A DNA stretch of 64,000 nt from Tuctoria greenei (Eukaryota; Streptophyta; Magnoliopsida; Poales; Poaceae): the NCBI GenBank assembly GCA_036927565.1, contig JAYESD010000001.1, positions 35,377,146 to 35,441,145 on the forward strand, in the 5' to 3' direction. The first letter of the stretch is position 1; every line of letters begins with the position of its first letter. Position numbers and translations under genes: made by a program. The notes under the pieces are model-generated. The model saw only the letters and a list, made by a program, of their open reading frames with translations, was not told the DNA's origin and ran no database searches. Below are positions 22,455 through 33,825 of this stretch, in pieces.

Positions 22455-22826
22455 ATCTTATAACTCTCATGCAAAATTTGCTGCACATACTAAACCGAAT
22501 GTCAGGAACATGCAACCCGCTGTTATGAATCAAAAACATTCAAAGTTTACCTCTGGAGCTTCAGTTTTTGCCTCCGAACCTTCTGTTGTTACCTATGGAC
22601 CTTCTGTTTTTGCCTCTGGAGCTACTAATTTTTGTGCTACACAAGTAACACCTTATAGGTCAGTAGTTAAGAACAAAAAATCGCAAACTTTGACTCATAA
22701 ACCTGTTGTTTATCTTAGCTTTCGCGTGTTTTTCCTGCTGCACGTCGTGTGACTCAGTACTGGATTCCTAAATGCCTTTTGACTAACCCCAGTATTGAGT
22801 CATCGACGTACTGTTCTTCTATGTAG
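21617..22826 (+). other. Putative retrotransposon intron (gag extension removed to join gag to pol)
   Basis: 1,210 bp starting GAG|GTATGT and ending TTCTTCTATGTAG|GTT, with GACTAAC at 22781-22787 as a branch-point-like site about 40 nt before the acceptor. C3 lacks exactly this segment: its sequence goes from GAAGAG straight to GTTACACG near 56786. The length is 3n+1, and its removal puts the gag frame (codon GAG 21614-21616) in register with pol starting at 22827. That splicing occurs is inferred from the C2-C3 comparison. Confidence 0.82.
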
Positions 22827-25800
22827 GTTACACGCTTGAGTAAGCAGAACATTTGGATTGTGGATTTAGGTTGCTCACGCCACATGACCGGTAACAAAGA
22901 ATGGTTCCCCTCCCTCTCTTTTGTGTCACGTGTAGAGAATGTTACTTTTGCCGATAATTCTTCAACTCCTATAATTGCTAAGGGTTCGGTTAGAGTAAAT
23001 GATCACTACACTTTGAAGGATGTGGCACTTGTTAAAAATTTGAAATACAACTTGCTTTCTATTTCACAACTGCTAGATGAAAATTTGGAAATTATTTTTA
23101 CAAAAAATTGCCGCAAAGTTGTAAATTCAAATAGTGAGCTTATTTTTAACATGTCTCGGTTTGGAAGAGTTTTTAAAGCTGATTTGGATATGTCTTCCTC
23201 TAAGCATAGGTGTCTAGTTGCTAATGATTCAAAGGACTTATATTTTTGGCATCGTAGACTTGGTCACGTAGGCTTTGATCATCTAACGTGTGTTACTCTT
23301 GATCGCATACGTGAGTTGCCTAAGCTTAAAGGGGACAAAGAAATTGTGTGCTCTTCTTGTAGACATGCTATGATGGTTGCAGGTTCACATACTCCTCTCA
23401 CAATGATCAAGACAACTGAACCGGGTCAACTTTTGCACCTTGACACCGTAGGAGCTTCACGTGTTCAATCTTTCGGAGGTAAATGGTATGTTCTTGTGAT
23501 CGTTGATGATTATTCTAGATACTCTTGGGTTTACTTTATGGCATCTAAGAATTACGCTTTTAGTCACTTTGGAACTTTATTTCTTATATTATCAATTGAT
23601 CGCCAAGGATCCTTAAAAGCAATTAGAAATGATAATGGAACCGAATTTAAAAATTAATCTTTTGATCGCTTTTGTGCTGAAAATGGAATAGATCATCAAT
23701 TTTCTTCACCATATGTACCTCAACAAAACGGTGTTGTAGAAAGAAAGAATAGAACTTTAGTTGAGATGGCTAGGTCTATGCATGATGAATATCAAACTCC
23801 TAGGAAATTTTGGGCTGATGCGATTGTAATCGCTTGTTATGTCTCAAATCGTGTTTTCTTGCGCGCTAAGCTAGGTAAAAGTCCACATGAGCTCCGGTTT
23901 GGACATAGGCCTAGTGTTACACACTTTCGGATCTTTGGTTGCAAATGCTTTGTTAAGAAATATGGTAATCTTCGTAAATTTGAACCTAGATCCATTGATG
24001 GCATGTTTCTTGGTTATCCATCTGATACTAGAGGCTACCGTGTGATTTTACTTGACACTAACAAAATTGTGGAGACTTGTGAGGTGTCTTTTGATGAAGC
24101 TTGCCCAGGTACTAGCTCAAACATTGCAGGTTCGGATCCATATCCTCAGGGGGAGGGTATTTTTGAAAAAGAAGAGTCAGGGATATTGCCTGATAGTTCC
24201 GAAGCTGACACATGTCCAGCTCCGAACTTTGAAAAAGCTCTGACTACCATTTTTGCTGGTCCTGATCGTCCACGAACCACAAGCTCATCAATCTGCGATG
24301 AACCTGATGAAGAAGAAGCTTGTGAGACATCTGTTCCCCTACGTATTTACAAGAATCACCCCCCGCAACAGATAATTGGAAGCTTGCATGAGCGAGTTAC
24401 AAGATACAGGTTTTCCGACCCCAATTCTCATGCCCATTCTGATTTTGTTGCTTCTTTTGAACCCAAAGATATATCACACGCACTCACTAATGAATCTTGG
24501 ATTATTACCATGCAAGAAGAGTTAGAAAATTCTGAAAGAAATAATGTTTGGAAACTTGTACCTCCACCTCAAGATCACACTTTAATTGGAACTAAATGGG
24601 TGTTTAAAAATAAACAAAGTGAGGATGGGGTTGTGATTAGGAATAAGGCTAGATTGGTTGCTCAAGGTTTCACACAAATTGAAGGTCTAGATTTTGATGA
24701 AACTTTTGCTCCTGTTGCTAGATTAGAAGCCATAAGAATTTTGTTAGCTTTTGCTATATCTAAAAGTTTCAAGTTATATCAAATGGATGTAAAAAGTTCT
24801 TTTCTTAATGGCTACATAGATAAGGAGGTTTATATTAAGCAACCACCTGGTTTTGAAAATCAAGATTTTCCTAATCATATTTACAAACTGTCCAAAGCCT
24901 TGTACAGTCTCAAACAAGCCCCTAGAGCATGGTATAATAGCTTAAAAACATTCTTACTTGAAAAGGGGTTTACCATGGGAAAGGTTGATAAAACTCTTTT
25001 TGTGCTTAAGCATGGCAATGACTCATTATTCGCTCAAGTGTATGTGGATGATAATATCTTTGGTTGTGCTTCGCATGATCTTGTGTCTAAGTTTTCAATA
25101 ATGATGAGTTCAGAATTTGAAATGAGTATGATGGGTGAACTCACTTACTTTTTGCGGCTGCAAATCAAGCAAACCGAGGAAGGTACCTTTGTGTATCAAA
25201 CGAAGTATACAAGGGACCTTCTCAAATGCTTCAACATGGAAAAAGCAAGCCTCTTCGGACACCAATGGGAACAACATCAACACTTGAACTTGATGAAAAT
25301 GGTGAACCCGTGGATCAAAAATAATATAGAAGCATGATCAGATCACTTTTGTACCTCACGACATCAAGGCCGGACATACAATTCAGCGTATGTCTTTGCG
25401 CACGGTTTCAAGCTTCCCCACGTGCTTCACATCGTCAAGCCGTGAAAAGGATTCTCAAGTACTTACATGGAACTCAAGAATTTGGCATTTTTCTTCCTTC
25501 TTTCTCAACCATTACTTTGAAAGCTTTTTCTGATGTAGGATTGATAGGAAAAGTACTTCCGGTGCTTGTCATTTTCTTGGTAATTCTCTTGTTGCTTGGT
25601 CCTCTAGAAAACAGAACTCAGTTGCACAATCCACAACTGAATCTGAATATGTAGCTGCTGCTAGTGCTTGCTCACAAATTCTTTGGATTGTTCAAACACT
25701 TAAGGACTATGGGGTTAATCTAGATAGTGTTCCATTATTTTGTGATAACACTAGTGCCATTTGCATTACTAAAAACCCCGTGCAACATTATAGAACTAAG

Positions 25801-25977
25801 CACATTGATATTAGGTATCACTTTCCCCGTGATAATGTTGAAAAAGGAAACATTGTGCTTCACCATGTAGATACCGAACAACAATTGGCTGACATTTTCA
25901 TAAAACCTTTGGATTTCACTCATTTTTGTTACATTCGTAGTGAAATAGGGGTTATGCATCCTCATGGCTTAAATTGA
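22827..25977 (+). pseudogene. C2 pol: protease, integrase, RT, RNase H (broken)
   Basis: Protease motif WIVDLGCSRHMTG at 22855-22895: the catalytic Asp is kept but the usual Ser is Leu. The integrase zinc region (WHRRLGHVGFDHL, CSSCRH) is near 23250-23370 and the core lies to about 24000. TAA at 23655-23657 interrupts it, after which the same frame reopens and runs to 25337 with RT blocks (QMDVKSSFLNG, KALYSLKQAPRAW) and YVDD near 25045. A frameshift near 25240 and a 16-bp loss near 25535 disrupt the RT end and RNase H. The frame closes with HPHGLN at 25977. The enzymes would mature Gag, copy RNA and integrate the DNA. Confidence 0.93.
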
Positions 25978-26900
25978 GGGGGAATTATGTAACTTGGGAA
26001 GTCTATGTGTGAATCTGAACTTAAAATAATATGAGCATAGTATTTTATACATATATGACTTTGTGATTCCTTTTACATGCTCAAAGTTCTTACTACATTA
26101 CTCATGTTATACTTTTGTAGTTTTTGCCATGAATAGTAATTGGAATAATTACTTTCACTAAATCTGGTCATGATCGAACTTTCTTTCTGTTTTGAACTTG
26201 TTGCATGATCACAAGTGCTTTTAATCATAATGAATTAATCAAGTAATCAACTCACATGATGAGTTTTATGAACAAATATAAATTGAGAAAAGATCAAGAG
26301 AATATGCATGCATCACACTTCTTCTTTTGAGATGGCTTATCATTGCACTTAGATATGAACTTGGAAGAAGTTGTGTATGACTAAATCCATGTCCTTAAGC
26401 TTCTGATTGTCAAACGACATAGGCTTGGCTTGGTTGGTTAGAATAAGGCAGATGCGGCATATAATCTCTTGCAAATGTCATATGCTAAAAATTTGTGCTT
26501 AAAAGAAAATAAAATTGCAGCAACAAGTGTCATGCTTTAAGGTCTTGAAATAGTTAAGTTTGTGATATCATGATTTGCTTAAATTGAAAATTACATTTGA
26601 TCTCTAGCATGTCTTACGCTACTTTATGTATCTCATTGTTGTGATAGTGTAAGTTACTTGATAGTATGACTTGGATGTGCTCTGTTTTATTGGTATATGT
26701 TATAATGTGCTCATAATAAATTAAAATATCTCTTTTGTACCTTTCTGAATACATTGTAAAAGGGTGAGAAGTATGCGAGGGGGAGAAATTTATTTTTATC
26801 TCATTTGATTTTCAAAAAGGGGGGAAATTGTTTTCAAAACTTTTCATGCCAATGTTCGGATTTTAAGTGGTGTTGCCAATGCATTTATCAAGGGGGAGAT
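25978..26900 (+). other. C2 3' UTR with polypurine tracts
   Basis: Non-coding, about 0.9 kb. TTGAGGGGGA follows the stop, GAGGGGGAGAAAT lies near 26778, AAAAGGGGGGAAAT near 26815, and CAAGGGGGAGAT (26889-26900) abuts the 3' LTR. It has a clean empty site near 26695 for the MITE seen in C1. Confidence 0.8.
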
Positions 26901-28645
26901 TGTGAGACCTATGTGTGCTGAATACATTGGCTATGGCAATAAAAGTTTTGAATACTACCAAAACACCTTTATCATCAAGGTCCAATTCTAGGTCCAAGCT
27001 CCAGCAAGGCCCGACGATAGGTCCGACTTGTTTTGGGTAGCTCCGGCAAGGTTCGACTTGCTTTGGCTAGGTCCGACTAGCTTTGGTTAGCTCCGACTCT
27101 AGGTCCGACTAGCTATGGTTAGCTCCGGCTCTAGGTCTGACTAGCTTTGGTAAGCTCCAGCGCTAGGTCATGCTAGCTTTGGTAAGTTCATGCGCTAGAT
27201 CCTGTTAGTTTTGTTAAGCTCCGGTTCAAGGTCCGGCTAGCTTTGGCAATGTTCACAACTTGATCGCAGTGGTTCTGCTTTTAACTTGCAATGATTTGTA
27301 CTTGCTTTACATTAATGGAAAGTTTGCTTAGTAATATTTTACTATTTTTTTGGTGTGTTTTGGTGGTTATGGCTGATATCATTTTTGCTAAGGTTTGCAA
27401 CATAGTTATGTGAGGTTCTCACGTAAGGTGTTGTAGTTTCGGAACTAACGTGAGTCAAGTCGAGGACTTGTGCTCAAAAGTATTGGTTGTTTATTCATGT
27501 GCAGGTGTTGCTTGAGTTCAAGACATGGCTGGTGACGGGATCCATTGAACTAGTCTTGGGGAGAAGATGAGGTTCAACAACCAAGTTCGGAAGGAATTGT
27601 GATTGAGTTGATCGGGAGGTTGCACAACATGTTTGAATCAAGAACAATGCATATGAAGGTATCGTGGATGTCGTTGGAAGATGTTTGCACATGTGCAAGG
27701 AGTGCATGGACGTAGCTACATGGTTTCGAGGCGTGATGAAGAGATGTGGATGTAAAGAATTGGTCGGAAGAGTCCAACCGACTTGGTTATGGACTCAGGT
27801 TGCGGCTGAGTCGGGTTTGACTCAAATATGGTATGTTTTGAGTTGGTTATGATAGTTTTCGTGTGGGACACGAAGTTAGTTTGTTTTAGGAATGTAGGAT
27901 ATGTTCAGAAGGTGATTGGAAGTCTTAATATTGCTTCTATCTGCATATAGAAGAGTCTTGCGCAGATGGAAAGTTTTGATTCGTGATTTGAGTAGGATTA
28001 GAGTCCTCGTATGAGTTGAGTTGGCTTTCGGGCTGGTTATATAAGCAAGGGAGGCCAGAGCTCATGGAGATGAATTTGGGGCTCTTCCTTGTGATTTTTG
28101 ATCAATAAAATCTGTAGTCTAAAGGAACTTTTGTTCCTTGTTCGTCCGACTTGTTTTTGTCATATTTTTCTCGTTGAGTTTCTGCACATCACTACCTTTC
28201 TTTGGTGGTTTTATCATAACTCGAGTTTTACAGATCCGATTGATGTGATTGTTTTCGGTTTGTCTTCACAACTTGATTTTCTATCATTTGTGAAAATTTC
28301 ACGGTCATTGAATTTGAGGTTTCCGATATACACGAGTTTCTTTGTAGTGTTCCAGAACTGTTTTCCCCGGGTAGGACAGATTGACCTTTGTTGGATCTTT
28401 TGATCGTAACTTGAGTTTTTCTTGACGGATTTTTGTGATTCTTGTTGTGATGACTTCTTAAATTGATTATCCACAATCTATACTTTTTTGTCACAGTTGA
28501 ACATGTTTATATTAGTTGCACACACGGTTTCTTTAACAGATCAGTTTTCTGTCGAGGGGTGTTTTTGTTGCTTCCACTAAAAAGTTTTAATCTGCCATTC
28601 ACCCCCCCCCCTCTGGTAGCTTTACACATGCTCTTCGATCCTACA
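26901..28645 (+). repeat. 3' LTR of C2
   Basis: 1,745 bp from TGTGAGACC to CCTACA, followed by target duplication GAAAG. Carries the same ~32-bp unit array (about 26985-27245) and TATA box as the 5' LTR. Confidence 0.95.
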
Positions 28646-29272
28646 GAAAGTATAAAAACCCCTCGTATATATCCTAAGGTGCCTAATAAAGAAATAGAGG
28701 ACAAAGACACACAAATATTGTTGATGAATATGATCACTAAACACACAACAATCAAGCTATGACCATAATTCATCAAGATCTAGTAATTAACATAGTTTTG
28801 GAAGAAAATAGGGAAAGATGAGTTTTCAACAAAAAGAACTTGATTTTGAAGATGGCATACAGATATGCAAGATTTCAAGCCACGTTCTAAGAATCTAGGA
28901 TATTTAGTTCATTTCGAAGCTCACAAAAGTGTTTTTCATCAAGTGGCTTGGTGAATATATCAGCTAGTTGTTTCTCAATTTTGACATGAGAAATGGCTAT
29001 GTCTCCTTTCATTGAATGGTCTCTCAAAAAGTGATGTTGGATATCAATATGTTTGATTATAGAGTGCCCAACAGGGTTATGTGCAATTTTAATGGCACTC
29101 TCATTATCACAGAGAAGTGAAATACCGTTCATATTGTAACAGTAGTCCCTTAGAGTTGGTCGCATCCAAAGGAGTTGTGCACAACAACTCCCGACTGCAA
29201 CATACTCTACTTCGGCTGTGAACAAGGCAATGGAGTTTTGTTTCTTGGAGGACCAAGAAACTAGGAACCTAC
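28646..29272 (-). pseudogene. S1 pol 3' end: RNase H and start of spacer
   Basis: Minus strand. From 29272 to 28899 the frame encodes the last part of copia RNase H (LVSWSSKKQNSIAL region, VEYVAVGSC, NESAIKIAHNP, QLADIFTKPLDEKHF), ending NILDS and TAG. 28646-28898 is AT-rich spacer without coding potential. The frame joins across S2 to 41093 leftover pol when one CCTAC copy is removed. The change of a serine to phenylalanine (ALFTAE) in the RNase H block is seen only in this copy. Confidence 0.85.
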
Positions 29273-30835
29273 TGAATGTAGGCCTAGAGGGAGGGTGAAT
29301 AGGCCTTTTTGATTTTTCTCGGTTCCTGTAACACTCAGCAACAAGGTCAAAACCAGAGATATCGGACTAGTCCGGTAATGTGCGGACTAGTCCGGTTTTC
29401 ACGGGCTAGGTTGATCAAGTTCAGACAATTTGATTGATTCGTTAATGTTTGCAGCGGAAATATAAACTTGAATCTCAATTTAATAGTTGTATGTTAGATT
29501 CTATTGTAGTTAAAGCTCTTGATCAACAATTAGACTTAAATTGAATAAAGTGAATCAAACCCTAGATTAAGTTGATCAAATTAGATGAAGAACACAAAAA
29601 GGACAAGACACACGATTTATCCCGTGGTTCGGCTACCACGAAGGCAACCTACGTCCACGTTGAGGAGCCCACAAAAGGACTGGGTCTTCTCCAACCCTTT
29701 CCTCGTCGGATCGCCACGAAGGCCAATCCTCTTCTGCTACTCACAAGGGGTAAATAACCAAGTTGAAGGGGCGTTCTCACACGTTGAGAGCTCCCTTGAT
29801 TACAACTCACAATGACACCAATAACACACTCGAAAATTACAAATTGAAACGTAAGAGTGTGTTAGAGAATCAAACCAAGAGCTCAATGATGTGTGCCAAG
29901 TGTCTCTCCAATGATCTAGAAGTGATCTTCAATGGATTGATTGATTTTGCACTTAATTTCGTGAAGAGAGATGGTTTTTGAGTCTCTTGGGAGGTGTGAC
30001 GGCGCTAGGGTTCGAGAGAATGTAAAAGTGGGCCGTGCACCTCTATTTATATGGGGTTTCTAAAAGTGACTGTTAGGGTTCGGAAAGATCGGACTAGTCC
30101 GTGGTGGTCATCGGACTAGTCCGGTGTGCTGTGTGTAGCAAACCCTAAGTATCCAGGAATATCGGACTAGTCCGGTTGAAAACGGACTTGTCCGATTTCG
30201 CTACTGGAAATCTTCGGACTAGTCCGATTGCCATCGGACTTGTCCGGACATATGAAACCCTAAGTGTTTGGGATGACAAGTCCGCACTTGGATGACTTGT
30301 CCGATTTAGATCAGTGTGTATATCGGACTAGTCCGTGTGGACACCGGACTTGTCCGAAGTGGATCAGAATGAATATCGGACTAGTCCGGGTCACAACGGA
30401 CTTGTCCGATTTTGTGTGACTTGTGCATTGTGTTGAGGACTAGTCCGCATTGGGGAGGACTAGTCCGAAGTGGATCAGAAAGATATCGGACTAGTCCGGT
30501 GGAGACCGGACTTGTCTGATCTAGTGCAGAATGTGATATCGGACTAGTCCGGCTGATATTAGACTAGTCCGGTCCTGTATAACTTTGTGCATTGTATGTG
30601 TGTGCTTGAAAGTGATTGAGCTCTTGGGTGTGTTTCCTTAACACACTCTATACATAATAATCTACTATTTTCTTCTTCTTGAGCTCAAATTCACTTTGCT
30701 TCTCATTTCCCTTCTTTTTGGCATTTTGCTCATTTTTCATCATTTGCCTGCATTCATCTCAACAAAAGGATTAGGATCCCAATTGCTTGTCATAAATCAT
30801 CCAAAACCCACAAAGGAGTCCTAGATGCACTTTCA
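29273..30835 (-). repeat. 3' LTR of S2
   Basis: 1,563 bp, TGAATGTAGG to GCACTTTCA in plus reading. Between 29360 and 30575 it holds about ten exact CGGACTAGTCCG palindromes, about four CGGACTTGTCCG and several one-base variants. A TATA-like TATAAATAG (minus) lies near 30040-30050. Confidence 0.95.
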
Positions 30836-31285
30836 ATCTCCCCCTTTTTGGTGATTGATGACAACCAATTGAGATTTCACAAAATAAGTCAAAAAATGAG
30901 ATTTTCATAAAGTATGCACATATGACTCAAAAATACATCAAGCAACAAGAGAATTATCCATATGTGCATTCTTTATGGTGGGATGCATACTAAGTGCATG
31001 TATACATTGAGAATGACAGAATTTGTATTAACCAACCGATATCAAATGCATATGACATTCCAGGGGCAAAAACACAGTTTTCATCACACACTGCAAATAA
31101 ATTAAGCAATTCATCACAGGACCAAACTTAATATGAAAATAGAGTTAAACTATTACAAACACAAATAAAAGATAAAGAGAACTCTCTCCTCACACCCTAT
31201 CATAGCTAAAGCTAAGACTCCCCCTCAATCTCTCCCCCTTTGGCATCAAGACACCAAAAAGAAGGAGAGGAGGGTCCTGGGGTCT
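30836..31285 (-). other. S2 3' UTR with polypurine tracts
   Basis: Non-coding. In minus reading AAAAAGGGGGAGAT (30836-30849) abuts the 3' LTR, and a second tract, AAAGGGGGAGAGATTGAGG, lies near 31221-31242 right after the accessory ORF. Confidence 0.8.
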
Positions 31286-32845
31286 TCACTCTTCACTGTC
31301 GGTCCTCTCGTCATCGTCTTCATCTTCTTCGCTTTCTGCTTGACGAGGAGGAGAGGGAGGAGGAGGAGCGGAGCTGCTCGAGCCCCCAATGCCAAAATAT
31401 GCAAGCTCGGAGGGGTTCAGAGGCCCGAGCTCGGTGAAATCCGGGTCAGACTCCTCAGATATCACTGGAGATCCAATGGGGTCGATCTCCAGCTTCCGAC
31501 AGATTTGCTCCACATTGGCCTTTATATACTTCATGTCCTCCTTTCTTTTCTTGTTGAGTTTGTGGACCTTCACTTCGGTCTTTTTGCAGGAGGAGAAGAC
31601 TGCTGACAAGTATTTGAGGATCCCACTGGCGGATCCTCTCTGAGGGGCTTCCCTAGAGGTAGGGACCTCCCTAGCACTGCTTCTTGCTCTTGTCGGTGCC
31701 TCGGGACTGGAGACCGGTGAGGGAGCAGCCTGGATGCTCACTGGTTGAGGCTTCTGAGGCCTCAAGGGGGTGTGCTCCACATCCTTCATGAACTCAATAC
31801 CTATGACTTTCTCAATCACATACATGAGGTAGGGAGCATAGCCACATGACCTGTTAGGCGTACAGGATATGTTGACCATATCATTCCAAATGTACTCCGC
31901 TACATCAAATGGGCGGTCCCTGCTTATGACTCTCTTTAGGGTTCTGAGGTAACCCTGCACGCTCCCAGCATCTCCATCTTTAGGAGCAATAGTCTTCCTC
32001 AGCACTCTGTTGAGGACCACAAAGAATGGTTTCATGTGCTTTGTAGAGGGAGGAACATACTTTGAGTTAGGCTCATATAGGAATTTCATCCTATCCTTCT
32101 CCATAACACCAATGTTGTGGATGATCAGCCTGTCAGGTCCAGAGGTGTCCAGATGGAGCAGATTATTGAACTCCTCTTGAGTGATACTATACTTAGATCC
32201 GTGTGTCATCCAAGTAACACTCTCTTCATCCTCACTTGAGAAGTGGCAAGTTGCAAAGAACTGTGCAATCACTTCATCATTCCAGTTATGCCTGAAGGCA
32301 AAGAGATCCTTCAGGCCATGCCTCTCAGCTGCAGCAATGACCTCATCAAAGGCTGAGCACTTCTTCTTCTCTAGGTGGGCCCAGTCCATCCACTGACTGC
32401 GCACCACCGGTGTCTTCATCGGGAGGTACACTGATTTGTAGAAGTCTGCATGGAAGTTGCACCAAAACCTTCTATCGACAGCTTTCTTTGGCCTGCCATA
32501 CCAGTCAATGCTCCTGTATTTTGTTGCAGAATCACTGCCTTTTCCGTTGAACTTCTCCTCAGTGGGGTCCCGGACCCCTTCCCTGGGAGCATGGAGCCTC
32601 AAGGGCCCAACTGGCCCCGTTGCAACTCCCTTGCCCTTTCCCTTTGCTTGCCGAAGGCCGCTTGAAGATGTAGCAGCCTTCGAGGCGGGCTTCTTGGCAC
32701 AGACCTTCCTCCGTACTTGGGGAGGAGATGTAGCAGGCCCGAAAGGTCTTTCTTGGCGTTTGCCAAGACCCGCCGAGGACCGAGATGCCACCTCGTGGTC
32801 CAACTCGGCCTCAAAGTCGGAGATTTCGTTGTCGGAGCTCGACAT
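31286..32845 (-). CDS. S2 accessory ORF, intact, function unknown
   Basis: 519 codons, minus strand, start chosen at ATG 32843-32845 (MSSSDNEISDFEAELDHE) because S1 starts at the matching residue. It lies downstream of pol, the position called envelope-like in some Sireviruses. The N-terminal 100 residues are basic and low complexity. A globular region follows (about 110-390) with blocks RSQWMDWAHLE, HNWNDEVIAQFFATCHF, TWMTHGSKYSI, IAPKDGDAGSVQGYLRTL and NRSCGYAPYLM. Then come a Pro/Ser/Arg linker, a lysine-rich helix-like stretch (KKTEVKVHKLNKKRKEDMKY) and a Pro-rich acidic tail. The block pattern recalls the plant transposon protein families often predicted in grass genomes. I see no signal peptide, transmembrane helix or glycoprotein layout, which argues against an envelope role. 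It stays open although gag and pol of the same element carry stops. Confidence 0.85.
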   Translation of the reverse strand: MSSSDNEISDFEAELDHEVASRSSAGLGKRQERPFGPATSPPQVRRKVCAKKPASKAATSSSGLRQAKGKGKGVATGPVGPLRLHAPREGVRDPTEEKFNGKGSDSATKYRSIDWYGRPKKAVDRRFWCNFHADFYKSVYLPMKTPVVRSQWMDWAHLEKKKCSAFDEVIAAAERHGLKDLFAFRHNWNDEVIAQFFATCHFSSEDEESVTWMTHGSKYSITQEEFNNLLHLDTSGPDRLIIHNIGVMEKDRMKFLYEPNSKYVPPSTKHMKPFFVVLNRVLRKTIAPKDGDAGSVQGYLRTLKRVISRDRPFDVAEYIWNDMVNISCTPNRSCGYAPYLMYVIEKVIGIEFMKDVEHTPLRPQKPQPVSIQAAPSPVSSPEAPTRARSSAREVPTSREAPQRGSASGILKYLSAVFSSCKKTEVKVHKLNKKRKEDMKYIKANVEQICRKLEIDPIGSPVISEESDPDFTELGPLNPSELAYFGIGGSSSSAPPPPSPPRQAESEEDEDDDERTDSEE

Positions 32846-33825
32846 GATCTGAGAATGACTGAGCAAGAAAAATGACAAGTTATGCAAGGCATAGATAAGA
32901 CATGATAGTAATGGATGGCATTAGAGAATTAAGGAATTAGGTTCAGGTTCAGAAACATCGGACTTGTCCGGTTCCTAGGCACGGACTAGTCCGGGGTACC
33001 GGACTTGTCCGTGCATGGACCGGACTAGTCCGGTGTTCATCCTCAAAAACCTAACAGATTGAACTGGACACAATCCCTAATGAAATTCTAGTCTAGCATA
33101 CACGTAGTACATCAGCTAAACATGTAACTAGTGCAGGGTGCTAGGCCAAACGATCAATGATTGAGAAAAATACGATTTCTAGGGTTTTGAAGGTTTTTAC
33201 CGAAGAAATCATTGGAGACTTGAAGTTTTGGGGGTTTGAGGCCGGACTAGTCCGGTGGAATCAATCCCCAAGTCTTCAAGCTTGATCTCCGCCCAAACTT
33301 GTGGCTTTTTGACGGAGGACACAAGAGGTTGCTTTGGGAGCTCGAGCGCAAGAGAGAGAAAGGCGTGAGCAAATGTGGGGATGAGTATATTAGGGTTTGG
33401 TGGCGGCTAGGGTTATGGACACGAGAAATCGGACAAGTCCGGACTAGCCCGGACTAGTCCGAAGTCATCCAGAGACCTATATCGGACTAGTCCGTGGTCC
33501 GTCGGACTAGTCCGGCCTAACCGGCACTCTGCGGACTAGTCTGCATGGGCGGACTAGTCCGGATAACCGCGGACTAGTCCGTGGTTACCAGGAAAGAATT
33601 GCATAGCCCATTCATATATATTTGAAGGTTCAATAATAGAGAATAGAGAGGCAAAACAATTCAAGCAATCTTGACGAATTTGACCAGTAAGCATACAACA
33701 ATCATACAATGATCAAAATTCATCAAGATCTAATAATTGACATAGTTTTTCGAGAGAAAAATAGGGAGGGGTAATTTTCACAAATCAATCAACATTTTGA
33801 AGTAATCATACAGGTATGCAACTTT
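32846..33825 (-). repeat. S2 pol-accessory ORF spacer rich in palindromes
   Basis: Non-coding. Between 32958 and 33580 it contains about eight exact CGGACTAGTCCG sites and several CGGACTTGTCCG or single-change variants, the same motif as in the LTR. It may carry the leader or regulatory region of the accessory ORF; no TATA box is evident to me. Confidence 0.85.

Larger units (their letters stand above)
18675..28645 (+). mobile_element. Complete Ty1/copia (Sirevirus-like) element C2
   Basis: Full structure: 5' LTR, primer site, gag, pol, 3' UTR and 3' LTR. A perfect 5-bp target duplication GAAAG lies at 18670-18674 and 28646-28650, inside S1. The coding region is disrupted but contains the longest version of gag in this family here, including a 1,210-bp segment absent from C3. 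Confidence 0.96.

Noticed and set aside
29572..29981. Plus-strand ORFs of 60-110 codons inside the S2 LTRs (also 39830-40238)
   Set aside because: They lie antisense to the element inside both LTR copies with no recognisable domain; likely chance frames duplicated with the LTR.
30090..30575. Regularly recurring short palindromes resembling a CRISPR array
   Set aside because: Spacing is irregular, there are no unique spacers of constant length, and the array lies in a plant LTR; it is an LTR motif cluster.
31286..32845. Calling the accessory ORF an envelope gene
   Set aside because: Position fits, but no signal peptide, membrane helix or glycoprotein features are visible; left as unknown.
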